DNA of 64,000 nucleotides from CAITWD01 sp963727285 (GTDB lineage: Bacteria; Actinomycetota; Thermoleophilia; Miltoncostaeales; Miltoncostaeaceae), in assembly GCA_963727285.1 (NCBI GenBank), contig CAVSFF010000009.1:1178001-1242000 (forward strand). Direction: 5' to 3'. This document shows, piece by piece, positions 26,484 through 35,220 of the stretch. Under the pieces are notes generated by a model. The model made no database searches and was not told the origin of the DNA. It saw only the letters and a program-made list of their open reading frames with translations. A program made the position numbers and the translations under genes. Position 1 is the first letter of the stretch, and each line of letters starts with the position of its first letter.

Positions 26484-27871
26484 GCGTCGTCGAGTTGTCC
26501 CGATGGCAGTTTGCCATCACCACCGTCTATCACTTCCTGTTCGTGCCGATCAGCATCGGCATGGCGGGCATCGTCGCCGCCTTCCAAACCGCGTGGTACC
26601 GCACCCGCAACCCCCAGTGGATGCGGGCGACCCGATTCTTCGGGAAGATCATGCTGCTGAGCTTCGCGGTCGGTGTCGTGACCGGCATCGTGCAGGAGTT
26701 CCAATTCGGCATGAACTGGGCCGGGTATTCGCGCTACGTGGGCTCCGTCTTCGGCGCCCCGCTTGCCGTTGAGGCGCTGGCTGCCTTCTTCATCGAATCG
26801 ACCTTCCTCGGCATCTGGATCTTCGGCTACAAGCGCATCTCCGAGGGCTGGCACCTGGCGACCATCTGGCTGGCGGCGTTCGGATCTGCGCTGTCGGCCT
26901 ACTTCATCCTCGCCGCCAACTCCTGGATGCAGCACCCGGTCGGGTACAAGATCGTCAATGGCCGGGCGGAGATGACCAGCTTCTGGAAGATGCTGACCAA
27001 CCCCACCGTCTTCTTCGCGTTCCCACACGTGGTCATCGGTGCCTATGCCAATGCCGCATTCATCCTGCTCGGCATCTCTGCCTGGTTTCTCATCCGGAAG
27101 CGGGACGTGGCCGTGTTCAAGGGCGTCGCGAAGTCGATGGTGTGGGTGGCGCTGATCGCCACGTTCGCCACGTTGGCGATCGGGCACTTCAACGGCCAGC
27201 TCATGACCCGTGAACAGCCGATGAAGATGGCGGCCGCGGAGGCGCTCTACACGACGCAAAAGGGTCCGGGTTTGTCGGTCTGGGCCGTAGCACCGTTTGA
27301 GCAGCACCCGACCAGGACCACAACCGACATCACGATCCCGAAGGTGCTCGCGATTCTCGCGACCAACGACCCGAACGGAACCGTGCAGGGGATCAACGAG
27401 CTCCAGGCCAAGGATGTTGCCCAGTACGGGCCCGGGAACTACGAGCCGATCATCGGCGTGACCTACTGGACCTTCCGCATCATGGTCGGTGCCGGAACGT
27501 TGATGCTGCTGTTCGCGCTCTGGGGCCTCTGGGCCGTCTGGCGCGGCAAGATCGAAACGTCCAAGTGGTTCCTGAAACTGGCGCTGCCGGCGATGGCGCT
27601 GCCAACAATCGCGATCACCACCGGGTGGTTGTTCACGGAGCTCGGCCGCCAGCCGTGGGTCGTCTACGGCCTGCTGCTGACCCAGAACGCGGTCTCGCCC
27701 AGCATCACGACGTTCGACGTCTGGGTGTCGATCATCCTGTTCACGGTTATCTACGGGATTCTCGGGGCAGTTGCCGTCTGGCTGGCCGTGCGGATCATCA
27801 AGAAGGGTCCGGATCCCGAAGTCGACGATGCAGGCGCGGCCGTTGAGCCGAACCTGCACGTGGCGTACTAG
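26480..27871 (+). CDS. cydA: Cytochrome bd oxidase subunit I
   Basis: Membrane subunit that oxidises quinol and carries the three hemes of the high-affinity terminal oxidase. It is 463 residues, the short-Q-loop type common in actinobacteria. Visible features are the N-terminal RWQFAITTVYHFLFVP with a heme-ligand His, GMNWAGYSRYVGSVFGAPLAVEAL, NSWMQHPVGY, the Q-loop region GQLMTREQPMKMAAAEALY, and GVTYWTFRIMVGAG. GTG 26480 has GGGGGAGG at good spacing. First main gene of the cydABDC operon. Confidence 0.95.
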   Translation: MSVVELSRWQFAITTVYHFLFVPISIGMAGIVAAFQTAWYRTRNPQWMRATRFFGKIMLLSFAVGVVTGIVQEFQFGMNWAGYSRYVGSVFGAPLAVEALAAFFIESTFLGIWIFGYKRISEGWHLATIWLAAFGSALSAYFILAANSWMQHPVGYKIVNGRAEMTSFWKMLTNPTVFFAFPHVVIGAYANAAFILLGISAWFLIRKRDVAVFKGVAKSMVWVALIATFATLAIGHFNGQLMTREQPMKMAAAEALYTTQKGPGLSVWAVAPFEQHPTRTTTDITIPKVLAILATNDPNGTVQGINELQAKDVAQYGPGNYEPIIGVTYWTFRIMVGAGTLMLLFALWGLWAVWRGKIETSKWFLKLALPAMALPTIAITTGWLFTELGRQPWVVYGLLLTQNAVSPSITTFDVWVSIILFTVIYGILGAVAVWLAVRIIKKGPDPEVDDAGAAVEPNLHVAY

Positions 27872-27879
27872 GAGGCGTG

Positions 27880-28926
27880 ATGTCCGGTTTATGGAATCTT
27901 GAGACGCTGTGGTTTGTGCTCGTCTGCGTCCTGTGGATCGGGTTCATGTTCCTGGAAGGCTTCGACTTCGGCGTGGGCATGCTGCTCATGGTCGTCGGCA
28001 AGTCTCCCGAGGAGCGACGGGCCGTCATCCACACGATCGGTCCCGTCTGGGACGGCAACGAGGTGTGGCTCCTGACGGCCGGCGGTGCGACCTTTGCCGC
28101 CTTCCCGAACTGGTACGCCTCGATGTTCTCCGGCTTCTATCTGGCACTGTTCCTGATGCTGTTCGGGCTGATCATCCGCGGTGTGTCGTTCGAGTTCTGG
28201 GGAAAGGTCGAGAACCCCCGGTGGCGCTCGGTCTGGGAATGGGCGATGGCCGTCGGCAGCTTCTTGCCGGCATTGCTGGTCGGGGTGGCGTTCGCCAACC
28301 TGATCCGCGGCATCTCCCTTGACCAGCAGGGTAACTACACCGGCAGCTTCTGGGACCTGCTCAACCCGTACGCACTGCTCGGCGGGGTCGTCACCCTGTT
28401 GCTCTGCCTTGCCCACGGGGCGAGCTTCCTGCAGCTGCGGACGGTGGCACCGATCAAGGAGCGCGCCGCCGCGCTCGGGCGGATTCTGATGCCCCTCGCC
28501 GCGCTTGCGGTGATCGGGTTTGTCGCCTGGACGTTCGGCGAGACCTCGCACCACAGCCCCGGTTTCTGGATCACCTCGGTGGTGGCCTGTGTGGCGATGA
28601 TCGCGGCGGCAGCGCTCGGCGCGACGGGCCGGTCCGGTCTGGCGTTCATCGCGGGCGGGCTGGGTATCGCAATGACCGTGGCAACATGGTTCACTGCGCT
28701 GTATCCGAACGTGACCGTGGACAGCAATGACCACGCGTACAACCTGACCGTCTTCAACGCGGCGTCGAACCACTACACGCTCGTGGTGATGACAGTCACG
28801 GCCCTGATCCTGGTGCCGATCGTGCTGATCTACCAAATCTGGACCTACTACGTCTTCCGGCAGCGTGTCGGTCTCGGCGGCTCGGCCGCAGAGCCCACGC
28901 CTCCGAAGGTGAGCGCCGGGGTGTGA
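27880..28926 (+). CDS. cydB: Cytochrome bd oxidase subunit II
   Basis: The 348-residue second core subunit with eight to nine membrane helices. Family motifs are LWIGFMFLEGFDFGVGMLL, IGPVWDGNEVWLLTAGGATF, GFYLALFLMLFGLIIRGVSFEF and the late NHYTLVVMT segment. ATG 27880 is preferred over GTG 27877 because the GGAGG that overlaps the cydA stop is too close to the GTG. The stop overlaps the cydD GTG. Confidence 0.95.
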   Translation: MSGLWNLETLWFVLVCVLWIGFMFLEGFDFGVGMLLMVVGKSPEERRAVIHTIGPVWDGNEVWLLTAGGATFAAFPNWYASMFSGFYLALFLMLFGLIIRGVSFEFWGKVENPRWRSVWEWAMAVGSFLPALLVGVAFANLIRGISLDQQGNYTGSFWDLLNPYALLGGVVTLLLCLAHGASFLQLRTVAPIKERAAALGRILMPLAALAVIGFVAWTFGETSHHSPGFWITSVVACVAMIAAAALGATGRSGLAFIAGGLGIAMTVATWFTALYPNVTVDSNDHAYNLTVFNAASNHYTLVVMTVTALILVPIVLIYQIWTYYVFRQRVGLGGSAAEPTPPKVSAGV

Positions 28927-30611
28927 AACCCACCCAGCGGCGCCTGATGCGCGAGAGCAGGGTGGCGCGCCGCGCACTTGGCGTGGCCGCCCTGCTGGCG
29001 CTCATCCAAGCGGTGCTCACGGTGGTCTGGGCGGTTGCCCTGGCCGCCGCGGTCGCCCCGGTCGCGATGGACGGTGCGGGCCTGACACAGGTCCGCACCG
29101 CGATCATCGTGGCGGCCTGTGCGGCGGTCGGACGTGCGGCGGTCGCGTGGGGATTCGAATCCACCGGGCGCGTCGGCGCCCAGCAGGTGATGTCGGAGCT
29201 CCGGCTCAGGCTGGCAGCCCATGTCCTGGAAGCCCGTCCGCTGACGCAGTCGACGGACTCCACCGGGGAGCTCGCGACGGTGGCGGTCCAGGGCGTCGAC
29301 GGCCTCGAGCTGGTGTTCGCCCGCTATTTCCCCCAGATGATGCTGGCGGTGGTGGTGCCGATCGCGGCGATCGGCTGGATCATCCCGACCGACTGGGTCT
29401 CGGCGGCGATCCTGGCCGTCACCATCCCGGTGATCATCATCTTCATGATCCTGATCGGCCTCGGCGCGGACCGTCGCGCTAAGGCGCGCTGGGCCGCAAT
29501 GCAGATGCTCGGCGGCCGCTTCTTCGAGGTCGTGCGCGGATTGACGACCTTGCGGGTGCACGGGCGCGCGGAGGCGCAGGTGGACGTCCTGGAGCAGGTC
29601 GGCGAGGACTACCGCCGCGAGACGATGTCGACGCTGCGTCTGGCGTTCCTGTCGGCGCTGGTGCTGGAACTCGCGGCCGCGTTGGGCACGGCCATGGTCG
29701 CCGTTGCGCTCGGGATCCGCCTCGTCGACGGCGGCATCGGGCTGCAGGCCTCGCTGGCCGTGCTGATTCTGGCGCCGGAGGTCTACCAACCGATTCGCCA
29801 GCTCGGTGCGCAATTCCACGCCAGTGCCGACGGCATGATCGCCGCCGAGGAGATCTTCGCGGTCCTCGACGCGCCCGCGGTTCTCGATCCGCCGCCCCCG
29901 TCGCCGCTGCCGGCGCCATCTCCGGCCCGTGACACGATCGTCCTCGACGACGTGGCCGTGGCCTATCCAGGGCGCGTCGTACCGGCGCTCGACGGGATCA
30001 GCCTGTCGCTCGCCCCCGGGGAGTTCGTCGCACTCGTCGGGCCCAGCGGCGCCGGCAAGACGACGGTCGCAAGCCTGCTCGTGCGCCTGATCGACCCGAC
30101 CTCTGGGGCGGTGCGGGTCGGCGGGGTCGACCTGCGCCAGATCGACGCGGATGCCTGGCGCTCACGCATTGCGTGGGTGCCACAGCGCCCCCGCATCTTC
30201 GCCGCCACCGTCGCCGACAACGTCCGGGTCGCCGATCCCGCCGCCGACGATGCGCGCGTTCATGAAGCCCTGCGCGACGCCGGTGCGGACGCGCTCGTGG
30301 CCGAGATGCCCGAGGGGCTCGCCACCCGCCTGGGCGAGGGCGGACGGCGCCTGTCGGCCGGGGAGGCCCAGCGGATTTCGCTGGCGCGCGCGTTCCTGCG
30401 CGACGCCGACCTGTTCGTGCTCGATGAACCCACCGCCCACCTGGACGGGGTGCTCGCGGCCGAGCTCACCCAGGTCATCCGGCGGCTGACCGCGGGTGCG
30501 ACCACGCTGGCCGTCACGCACCGCCAGGAGCTCGTCCAGGCCGCCGATCGCGTGATCCGCATCGACGACGGCCGGGTAGCCGGGATCCACGCTGCCGAGG
30601 CCGTGGCATGA
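28923..30611 (+). CDS. cydD: ABC exporter subunit CydD
   Basis: One half of the CydDC heterodimeric ABC transporter needed for cytochrome bd assembly, linked to cysteine/glutathione export or heme handling. The 562-residue chain has an N-terminal six-helix domain and a C-terminal ATPase: Walker A GPSGAGKTT, signature LSAGEAQRISLARA, Walker B LFVLDEPTAHLD and H-loop VTHRQE. GTG 28923 overlaps the cydB stop (GTGA), and the stop overlaps the cydC ATG. Confidence 0.92.
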   Translation: MKPTQRRLMRESRVARRALGVAALLALIQAVLTVVWAVALAAAVAPVAMDGAGLTQVRTAIIVAACAAVGRAAVAWGFESTGRVGAQQVMSELRLRLAAHVLEARPLTQSTDSTGELATVAVQGVDGLELVFARYFPQMMLAVVVPIAAIGWIIPTDWVSAAILAVTIPVIIIFMILIGLGADRRAKARWAAMQMLGGRFFEVVRGLTTLRVHGRAEAQVDVLEQVGEDYRRETMSTLRLAFLSALVLELAAALGTAMVAVALGIRLVDGGIGLQASLAVLILAPEVYQPIRQLGAQFHASADGMIAAEEIFAVLDAPAVLDPPPPSPLPAPSPARDTIVLDDVAVAYPGRVVPALDGISLSLAPGEFVALVGPSGAGKTTVASLLVRLIDPTSGAVRVGGVDLRQIDADAWRSRIAWVPQRPRIFAATVADNVRVADPAADDARVHEALRDAGADALVAEMPEGLATRLGEGGRRLSAGEAQRISLARAFLRDADLFVLDEPTAHLDGVLAAELTQVIRRLTAGATTLAVTHRQELVQAADRVIRIDDGRVAGIHAAEAVA

Positions 30612-32350
30612 CCGCCACGCGCGCGTTGATTGCCGCCGTGCGGCAGGCGCGGATCGGCGTGTGGCTGCCGGTCGCCGCCCTGGCGACCACGATCGGCACC
30701 GTCGTGCTCGGGGCGGCGCTGCTCGGGACGTCGGGGTACCTGATCAGCCGCGCCGCCCAGCAGCCGCCGATCCTCGCATTGGGGGTGGCGATGGTGCTCG
30801 TGCGGGCGTTTTCGGTAAGCCGGGCGATCATGCGGTATCTCGAGCGCCTGACGACCCACGAACTTGCGCTCGGGGCGCTGGCCCGGTTGCGCAGCAGCTT
30901 TGTGGCACGCCTGATCCCACTCGTCCCGGCGGGGCTGCCGCGGCTTCGGGCCGCGGACCTGATGAGCCGCTTCACCGCCGACGTCGACCAGCTTCAGGAG
31001 CTGTTCTTGCGGGGCCTGCTCCCGCCGATCGCGGCGGTCGTGGTCATCTGCCTGGCGGGTGTCGCCGCGGGTCTGATGCTGCCCGCCGCGGGTGTCGTGC
31101 TTGCCGTCGTGCTGATCGCATTCGCCGTCCTGGTACCGGTCGCCACCGGCGCGGTTGCCCGTGCCGCCGGGCGGCGCCAGGCCCGGGCCCGGGCGGACCT
31201 CGCGGCGCGGGTGGTCGACGTCCTCGAGGGCGCGCCGGACATCGTTGCCTGGGGCGTCCGTGATGCCCAGCTGGGTGGTGTGGAACACGCCAACGACACC
31301 TTGATGCGTCTTGGGCGCCGGGACGCCTACGCCAGTGGCGTCGCCGCGGGCCTGAGCGGTCTCGGGGCGCAGTTCGCGGCACTCGCCGTGCTGATCGTGG
31401 CCGTGCCCGCCGTCCGCGACGGCCGCATGTCGGGGGTGCTGCTGGCGGCGTTGGTGCTGATGTCGCTGGCGGTGTTCGAAGTGCTGGTGCCGCTGCCGGT
31501 CGCCGCACAGAACCTGGCCGCCTGCGGCCAGGCGGCGCTCAGGCTCGAGGAGTGCGTCGACCGGCCGATCCCGATCACCGATCCCGACGTCGCGGCGGCC
31601 CCCGGTCCCGGACGGTCCCTGTCCTTGCGCGGGGCCGCGGTGCGGTTCGCGCCCGATCTGGACCCGGTCCTGTCGGGGATCGATCTCGAGCTCGCCTGGG
31701 GTCGGGCCGTGGCGATCGTCGGACCGAGCGGGTCCGGCAAGACCACCCTCTGCGAGGTGCTTGCGCGCCTCCGCGACCTCGACGCGGGTGTCGCCATGCT
31801 TGACGGGATCCCGCTCGACCGGCTCCGGCAGGACGACGTCCGCCGCGCGGTCACGCTCGTTCCCCAGGATGCCTACCTGTTCCCGACCTCGATCGCGGGC
31901 AACCTTCGGATCGCACGTCCGGACGCCACCGACGACGAACTGCTGGCCGCGCTCGCCCGCGCCGGGCTCGACGAGTGGGTCGGCGGGCTGCCCGAGGGCC
32001 TGGAGACGCACGTCGGACAGGACGGCGGCATGCTCTCCGGCGGGCAGCGCCAGCGCGTGACGCTTGCGCGCGGGCTGCTGGCGCCGGGCGGGCTGCTCGT
32101 GCTCGACGAGCCGACCTCCCACCTCGATGCGGCATCGGAGGCCGAGTTTCTCGACGACGCACACCGCGCGTCGGTGACCGACCGCACGGGGCTGTGCATC
32201 GTGACCCACCGCCTGGCCGGAATGGAGCGGTTCGACGAGATCATCGTGATCGTCGACGGACAGATCCGGGAGCGGGGCACCCACGCCGAGCTGGTCGCGA
32301 CGGGCGGCTGGTACGCCGACACGGTCCACGCTACCGCCCTGGCCGCCTAG
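30608..32350 (+). CDS. cydC: ABC exporter subunit CydC
   Basis: Partner of CydD, 580 residues, with the same layout: membrane domain 1 to about 320, then the ATPase with Walker A GPSGSGKTT, signature LSGGQRQRVTLARG, Walker B LLVLDEPTSHLD and H-loop VTHRLAG. It ends the cydABDC block; each gene overlaps the next by four bases. The order A-B-D-C matches mycobacterial operons. Confidence 0.92.
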   Translation: MTATRALIAAVRQARIGVWLPVAALATTIGTVVLGAALLGTSGYLISRAAQQPPILALGVAMVLVRAFSVSRAIMRYLERLTTHELALGALARLRSSFVARLIPLVPAGLPRLRAADLMSRFTADVDQLQELFLRGLLPPIAAVVVICLAGVAAGLMLPAAGVVLAVVLIAFAVLVPVATGAVARAAGRRQARARADLAARVVDVLEGAPDIVAWGVRDAQLGGVEHANDTLMRLGRRDAYASGVAAGLSGLGAQFAALAVLIVAVPAVRDGRMSGVLLAALVLMSLAVFEVLVPLPVAAQNLAACGQAALRLEECVDRPIPITDPDVAAAPGPGRSLSLRGAAVRFAPDLDPVLSGIDLELAWGRAVAIVGPSGSGKTTLCEVLARLRDLDAGVAMLDGIPLDRLRQDDVRRAVTLVPQDAYLFPTSIAGNLRIARPDATDDELLAALARAGLDEWVGGLPEGLETHVGQDGGMLSGGQRQRVTLARGLLAPGGLLVLDEPTSHLDAASEAEFLDDAHRASVTDRTGLCIVTHRLAGMERFDEIIVIVDGQIRERGTHAELVATGGWYADTVHATALAA

Positions 32351-32412
32351 GACCGACCCGCCGGGCCAGCGGTTAGTCTGCAGACCCGACCCGCCGACGG
32401 AGGTCCGACCAG

Positions 32413-32775
32413 ATGCGCGCCAGCTCGTTGCAGTCCGTGTTCCCGCAGGACACGAACTCCCAGGGGAGCCTGTTTGCCGGCACCCTCGTCGGCTGGATGG
32501 ACCGGTGCGCGGCCTATGCCGCCATGCGCCAGGCCCGCGGTACGGTCGTCACCGCGGCGATGGAGGAGATCAGCTTCCGCACGCCGATCATCAAGGGCGA
32601 TTTGGTCGAGATCGAAGCCGTGGTCGAGAGCGTCGGGCGGACCTCGATGCGCGTGAAGCTGGACGTCTGGCGTGAGCGCATCGAGGACGGCACGCGCGAG
32701 CTGTGCGTTGTCGGGCACTTCACGCTGGTGGCCGTCGGCCGGGACGGGCGTCCGGTCGCCGTGCCGCAACCGTAG
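32413..32775 (+). CDS. Hotdog-fold acyl-CoA thioesterase
   Basis: A 120-residue single hotdog-fold protein of the acyl-CoA thioester hydrolase (YciA/BACH) type. Typical segments are FPQDTNSQGSLFAGTLVGWMD, with the active-site Asn/Asp region, FRTPIIKGDLVEIEA and VVGHFTLVAVGRDG. A good ribosome site, GGAGG, lies eight bases before the ATG. It is separated from cydC by 62 bases and followed by a strong bidirectional terminator. The physiological acyl-CoA is unknown. Confidence 0.82.
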   Translation: MRASSLQSVFPQDTNSQGSLFAGTLVGWMDRCAAYAAMRQARGTVVTAAMEEISFRTPIIKGDLVEIEAVVESVGRTSMRVKLDVWRERIEDGTRELCVVGHFTLVAVGRDGRPVAVPQP

Positions 32776-32780
32776 CCGTG

Positions 32781-32824
32781 CGCACCATCAGGGACGCGCC
32801 CGCAGGGGCGTCCCTGATGGTGCG
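32781..32824. terminator. Strong bidirectional terminator
   Basis: CGCACCATCAGGGACGC (32781-32797) pairs perfectly with 32808-32824, a 17-bp stem that extends by CCC/GGG into the loop. It lies between the convergent thioesterase and mdh genes. Confidence 0.8.
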
Positions 32825-32832
32825 GGGAACCG

Positions 32833-33813
32833 CTAGAGCAGTTCGGCGACCGTCTCGCGCTCGCCGACAAGCTCGTCGTTCGAAGCGCTGATCTTGGCCT
32901 GTGCGAACTCGTCGTGGGCAACGCCCTGGACGACTTCGTACTTGCCGCTGGCAACGGTGCGCACGGGCACGGATGCCCAGACGCCTTCGGCAAAGCCGTA
33001 GGAACCGTCGGACTGGCAGGCGATCGAGTGCACCTTGTCGCTCGGGGTGTAGAGCGACTTCACGTGGTCGATCAGGGCGTTGGCCGCGGAGGCCGCGCTC
33101 GACAGACCGCGCGCCTCGATGATCTCGGCTCCGCGCTTGCCGACCTTCGGAAGGAAGTCTTCCTGCAGCCAGGCGTGGTCGGTGATCACGTCGGTCGCGG
33201 GCTTGCCGCCGATCGTCGCGTGGAAGAAGTCGGCGAACATCGTCGGGGAGTGGTTCCCGTAGATGATGATGTTCTCGACGCCGGTGACCTGCACGCCGGC
33301 CTTCTGGGCCAGCTGGGTCGAGGCCCGGTTCTGGTCCAGGCGGGTCATCGCGGTGATGCTCGTCGGCGCGATCCGCTTGAAACGGCTGGCGGCGATCATC
33401 GCGTTCGTGTTGCAGGGGTTTCCGACCACGACGGCGGTCACGTCAGCGGAGGCGACCTCATCGAGGGCGTCGCCCTGGGCGATGAAGATGCGGCCGTTGT
33501 CTTTGAGCAGGTCGGCACGTTCCATGCCCGGCCCGCGCGGCTTGGAGCCGACAAGCAGGACCCAGTCCGCGTCGGCGAACGCGACCCGCGGGTCGTCGGT
33601 CGCGGTGATGCTGGTCAACAGCGGGAATGCGCAGTCGTCGAGTTCCATGACGACGCCCCGGAGGGCCTTCTGCACGGGCTCGACCGGAATCTCCAGGAGG
33701 CGCAGGTCCAGCTCCTGGTCCTTGCCGAACATTTCGCCGGCGGCGATGCGCGGCAGCAGCGAATAGCCGATCTGGCCCGCTGCGCCGGTGACGGCAACCT
33801 TGAGGACCCCCAT
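32833..33813 (-). CDS. mdh: Malate dehydrogenase
   Basis: Interconverts malate and oxaloacetate with NAD in the TCA cycle. The 326-residue chain shows the nucleotide-binding TGAAGQIGYSLL, the mobile-loop arginines in GSKPRGPGMERADLL, VVGNPCNTNA, RLDQNRA and the catalytic-His segment YGNHSPTMFADF. It belongs to the cytosolic/chloroplast-like MDH group. ATG 33813 overlaps the icd stop by one base (TGATG), so mdh is translated with icd. A strong terminator follows. Confidence 0.94.
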   Translation of the reverse strand: MGVLKVAVTGAAGQIGYSLLPRIAAGEMFGKDQELDLRLLEIPVEPVQKALRGVVMELDDCAFPLLTSITATDDPRVAFADADWVLLVGSKPRGPGMERADLLKDNGRIFIAQGDALDEVASADVTAVVVGNPCNTNAMIAASRFKRIAPTSITAMTRLDQNRASTQLAQKAGVQVTGVENIIIYGNHSPTMFADFFHATIGGKPATDVITDHAWLQEDFLPKVGKRGAEIIEARGLSSAASAANALIDHVKSLYTPSDKVHSIACQSDGSYGFAEGVWASVPVRTVASGKYEVVQGVAHDEFAQAKISASNDELVGERETVAELL

Positions 33814-34907
33814 CAAGCGCCCTTCTCTTTCATGCGCTCGATGATGGCGGTGGCTACCTCTGCGGTGCCAAGCGCGGTCGGATCATTACGGTCCGGCTTC
33901 ATGTCGTAGGTCACAGACTTTCCTTCGCGAATGATGTCGGCGATCGAGGACTCCATCAGTTCAGCAGCCTCGTGCTCCTTGAGGTACTTCAGCATCATGA
34001 CCCCGGAGAGCATCATCGCCATCGGGTTGACCTTGTTCAGGCCGGCGTACTTCGGAGCCGAACCGTGGGTCGGCTCGAACAGCGCGGCGTTGGTGCCGAT
34101 GTTGGCACCCGGCGCGACACCCAGGCCGCCGACGAGGCCGGCGCCGAGGTCGCTGAGGACGTCGCCGTACAGATTCGGCAGCACGATGACGTCGTAGAGC
34201 TCCGGCTTCTGGACGAGCTGCATGCACATGTTGTCCACGATGCGCTCTTCGAACACGATGTCCGGGTAGTCCTTGGCGATTTCGGTCGCGGTCGCCAGGA
34301 ACAGGCCGTCGGTGAACTTCATGATGTTGGCCTTGTGGACGGCCGTGACCTGCCGCCGGCCGTTGTCACGCGCGTACTCGAAGGCGTAGCGCACGATGCG
34401 CTCGGTGGCCTCGACGGAGATGGGCTTGATCGAGATGCCGGTGTGCGCGCCGAAGTGCGCGTCCGGGTTGGTCTCCTTGAGGAACTCGAGCAGCTTGAGA
34501 TTGTCGGCCGTGTCGGCCTCGAACTCGATGCCGGCGTACAGGTCTTCGGTGTTCTCGCGAATGAAGACGAGGTCGACGTCCTTGTACTTGGTGCGGACGC
34601 CCTCGTAGTACTTGCAGGGGCGTACGCAGGAGTACAGGTTGCAGACCTTTCGAAGCGCCACGTTGACACTCCGAAACCCGGTTCCGACGGGCGTGGTGAT
34701 CGGACCCTTGATGCCGATCTTGTTGGTGAGGATCGAATCGATGGTGGACTGGGGAAGGGGGGTCCCGACCTCCGCCATGATGTCGACGCCAGCTTCCTGC
34801 ACGTCCCAGTCGAAATCGACGCCGGTCGCATCCAAGACACGCTTGGTCGCGTCGGCGATTTCCGGACCGGTACCGTCGCCGGGAATGAACGTGACGCGGT
34901 AAGCCAC
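33813..34907 (-). CDS. Isocitrate/isopropylmalate-type dehydrogenase, probable NAD-isocitrate dehydrogenase
   Basis: A beta-decarboxylating dehydrogenase of 364 residues. It begins YRVTFIPGDGTGPEIADA. The substrate arginines sit in RKVCNLYSCVRPCKYYEGV, and RENTEDLYAGIE, TAVHKANIMK and NLYGDVLSDLGAGLVGGLG complete the signature. The RENTEDLYAG sequence and pairing with mdh favour isocitrate rather than 3-isopropylmalate, and the short length resembles NAD-dependent IDH. It forms a two-gene TCA operon (icd-mdh). Confidence 0.87.
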   Translation of the reverse strand: MAYRVTFIPGDGTGPEIADATKRVLDATGVDFDWDVQEAGVDIMAEVGTPLPQSTIDSILTNKIGIKGPITTPVGTGFRSVNVALRKVCNLYSCVRPCKYYEGVRTKYKDVDLVFIRENTEDLYAGIEFEADTADNLKLLEFLKETNPDAHFGAHTGISIKPISVEATERIVRYAFEYARDNGRRQVTAVHKANIMKFTDGLFLATATEIAKDYPDIVFEERIVDNMCMQLVQKPELYDVIVLPNLYGDVLSDLGAGLVGGLGVAPGANIGTNAALFEPTHGSAPKYAGLNKVNPMAMMLSGVMMLKYLKEHEAAELMESSIADIIREGKSVTYDMKPDRNDPTALGTAEVATAIIERMKEKGA

Positions 34908-35220
34908 TGAAACCTGCTCCTTGGGTGGCGGTTTGTGGGGGGCGATCGGTCCAACCCTACTGCCGAGTTGCCGCAGGGGCCGGAATCGCCGCGCAAAACA
35001 GCGGGAGTATACGCTTGTGTCCCGAACCCGGAGGTGGGTTTGGTCGGCGCCGGTCCGGATGTGTGGTGCTTGCCGAAATTCCGCCTGTCGAGGGAGGGAA
35101 GTTCGGCCGATGGCGAAGGTCGGATGTCACAAGTGAACATCGCCGCGATTCCGGTAGATTCCACGGTCGGAATCACGATCACGCTGTCCACCACGAGAGC
35201 ACCCGAGGGGGGGCGGAAGT
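34908..35220. other. Divergent promoter region between icd-mdh and the sdh operon
   Basis: 313 bases without a convincing gene; short frames here lack ribosome sites and family features. On the minus strand TATACT (35011-35006) is a reasonable -10 for icd. On the plus strand TAGATT is a weak candidate for sdhA. No operator palindrome was seen. Confidence 0.45.
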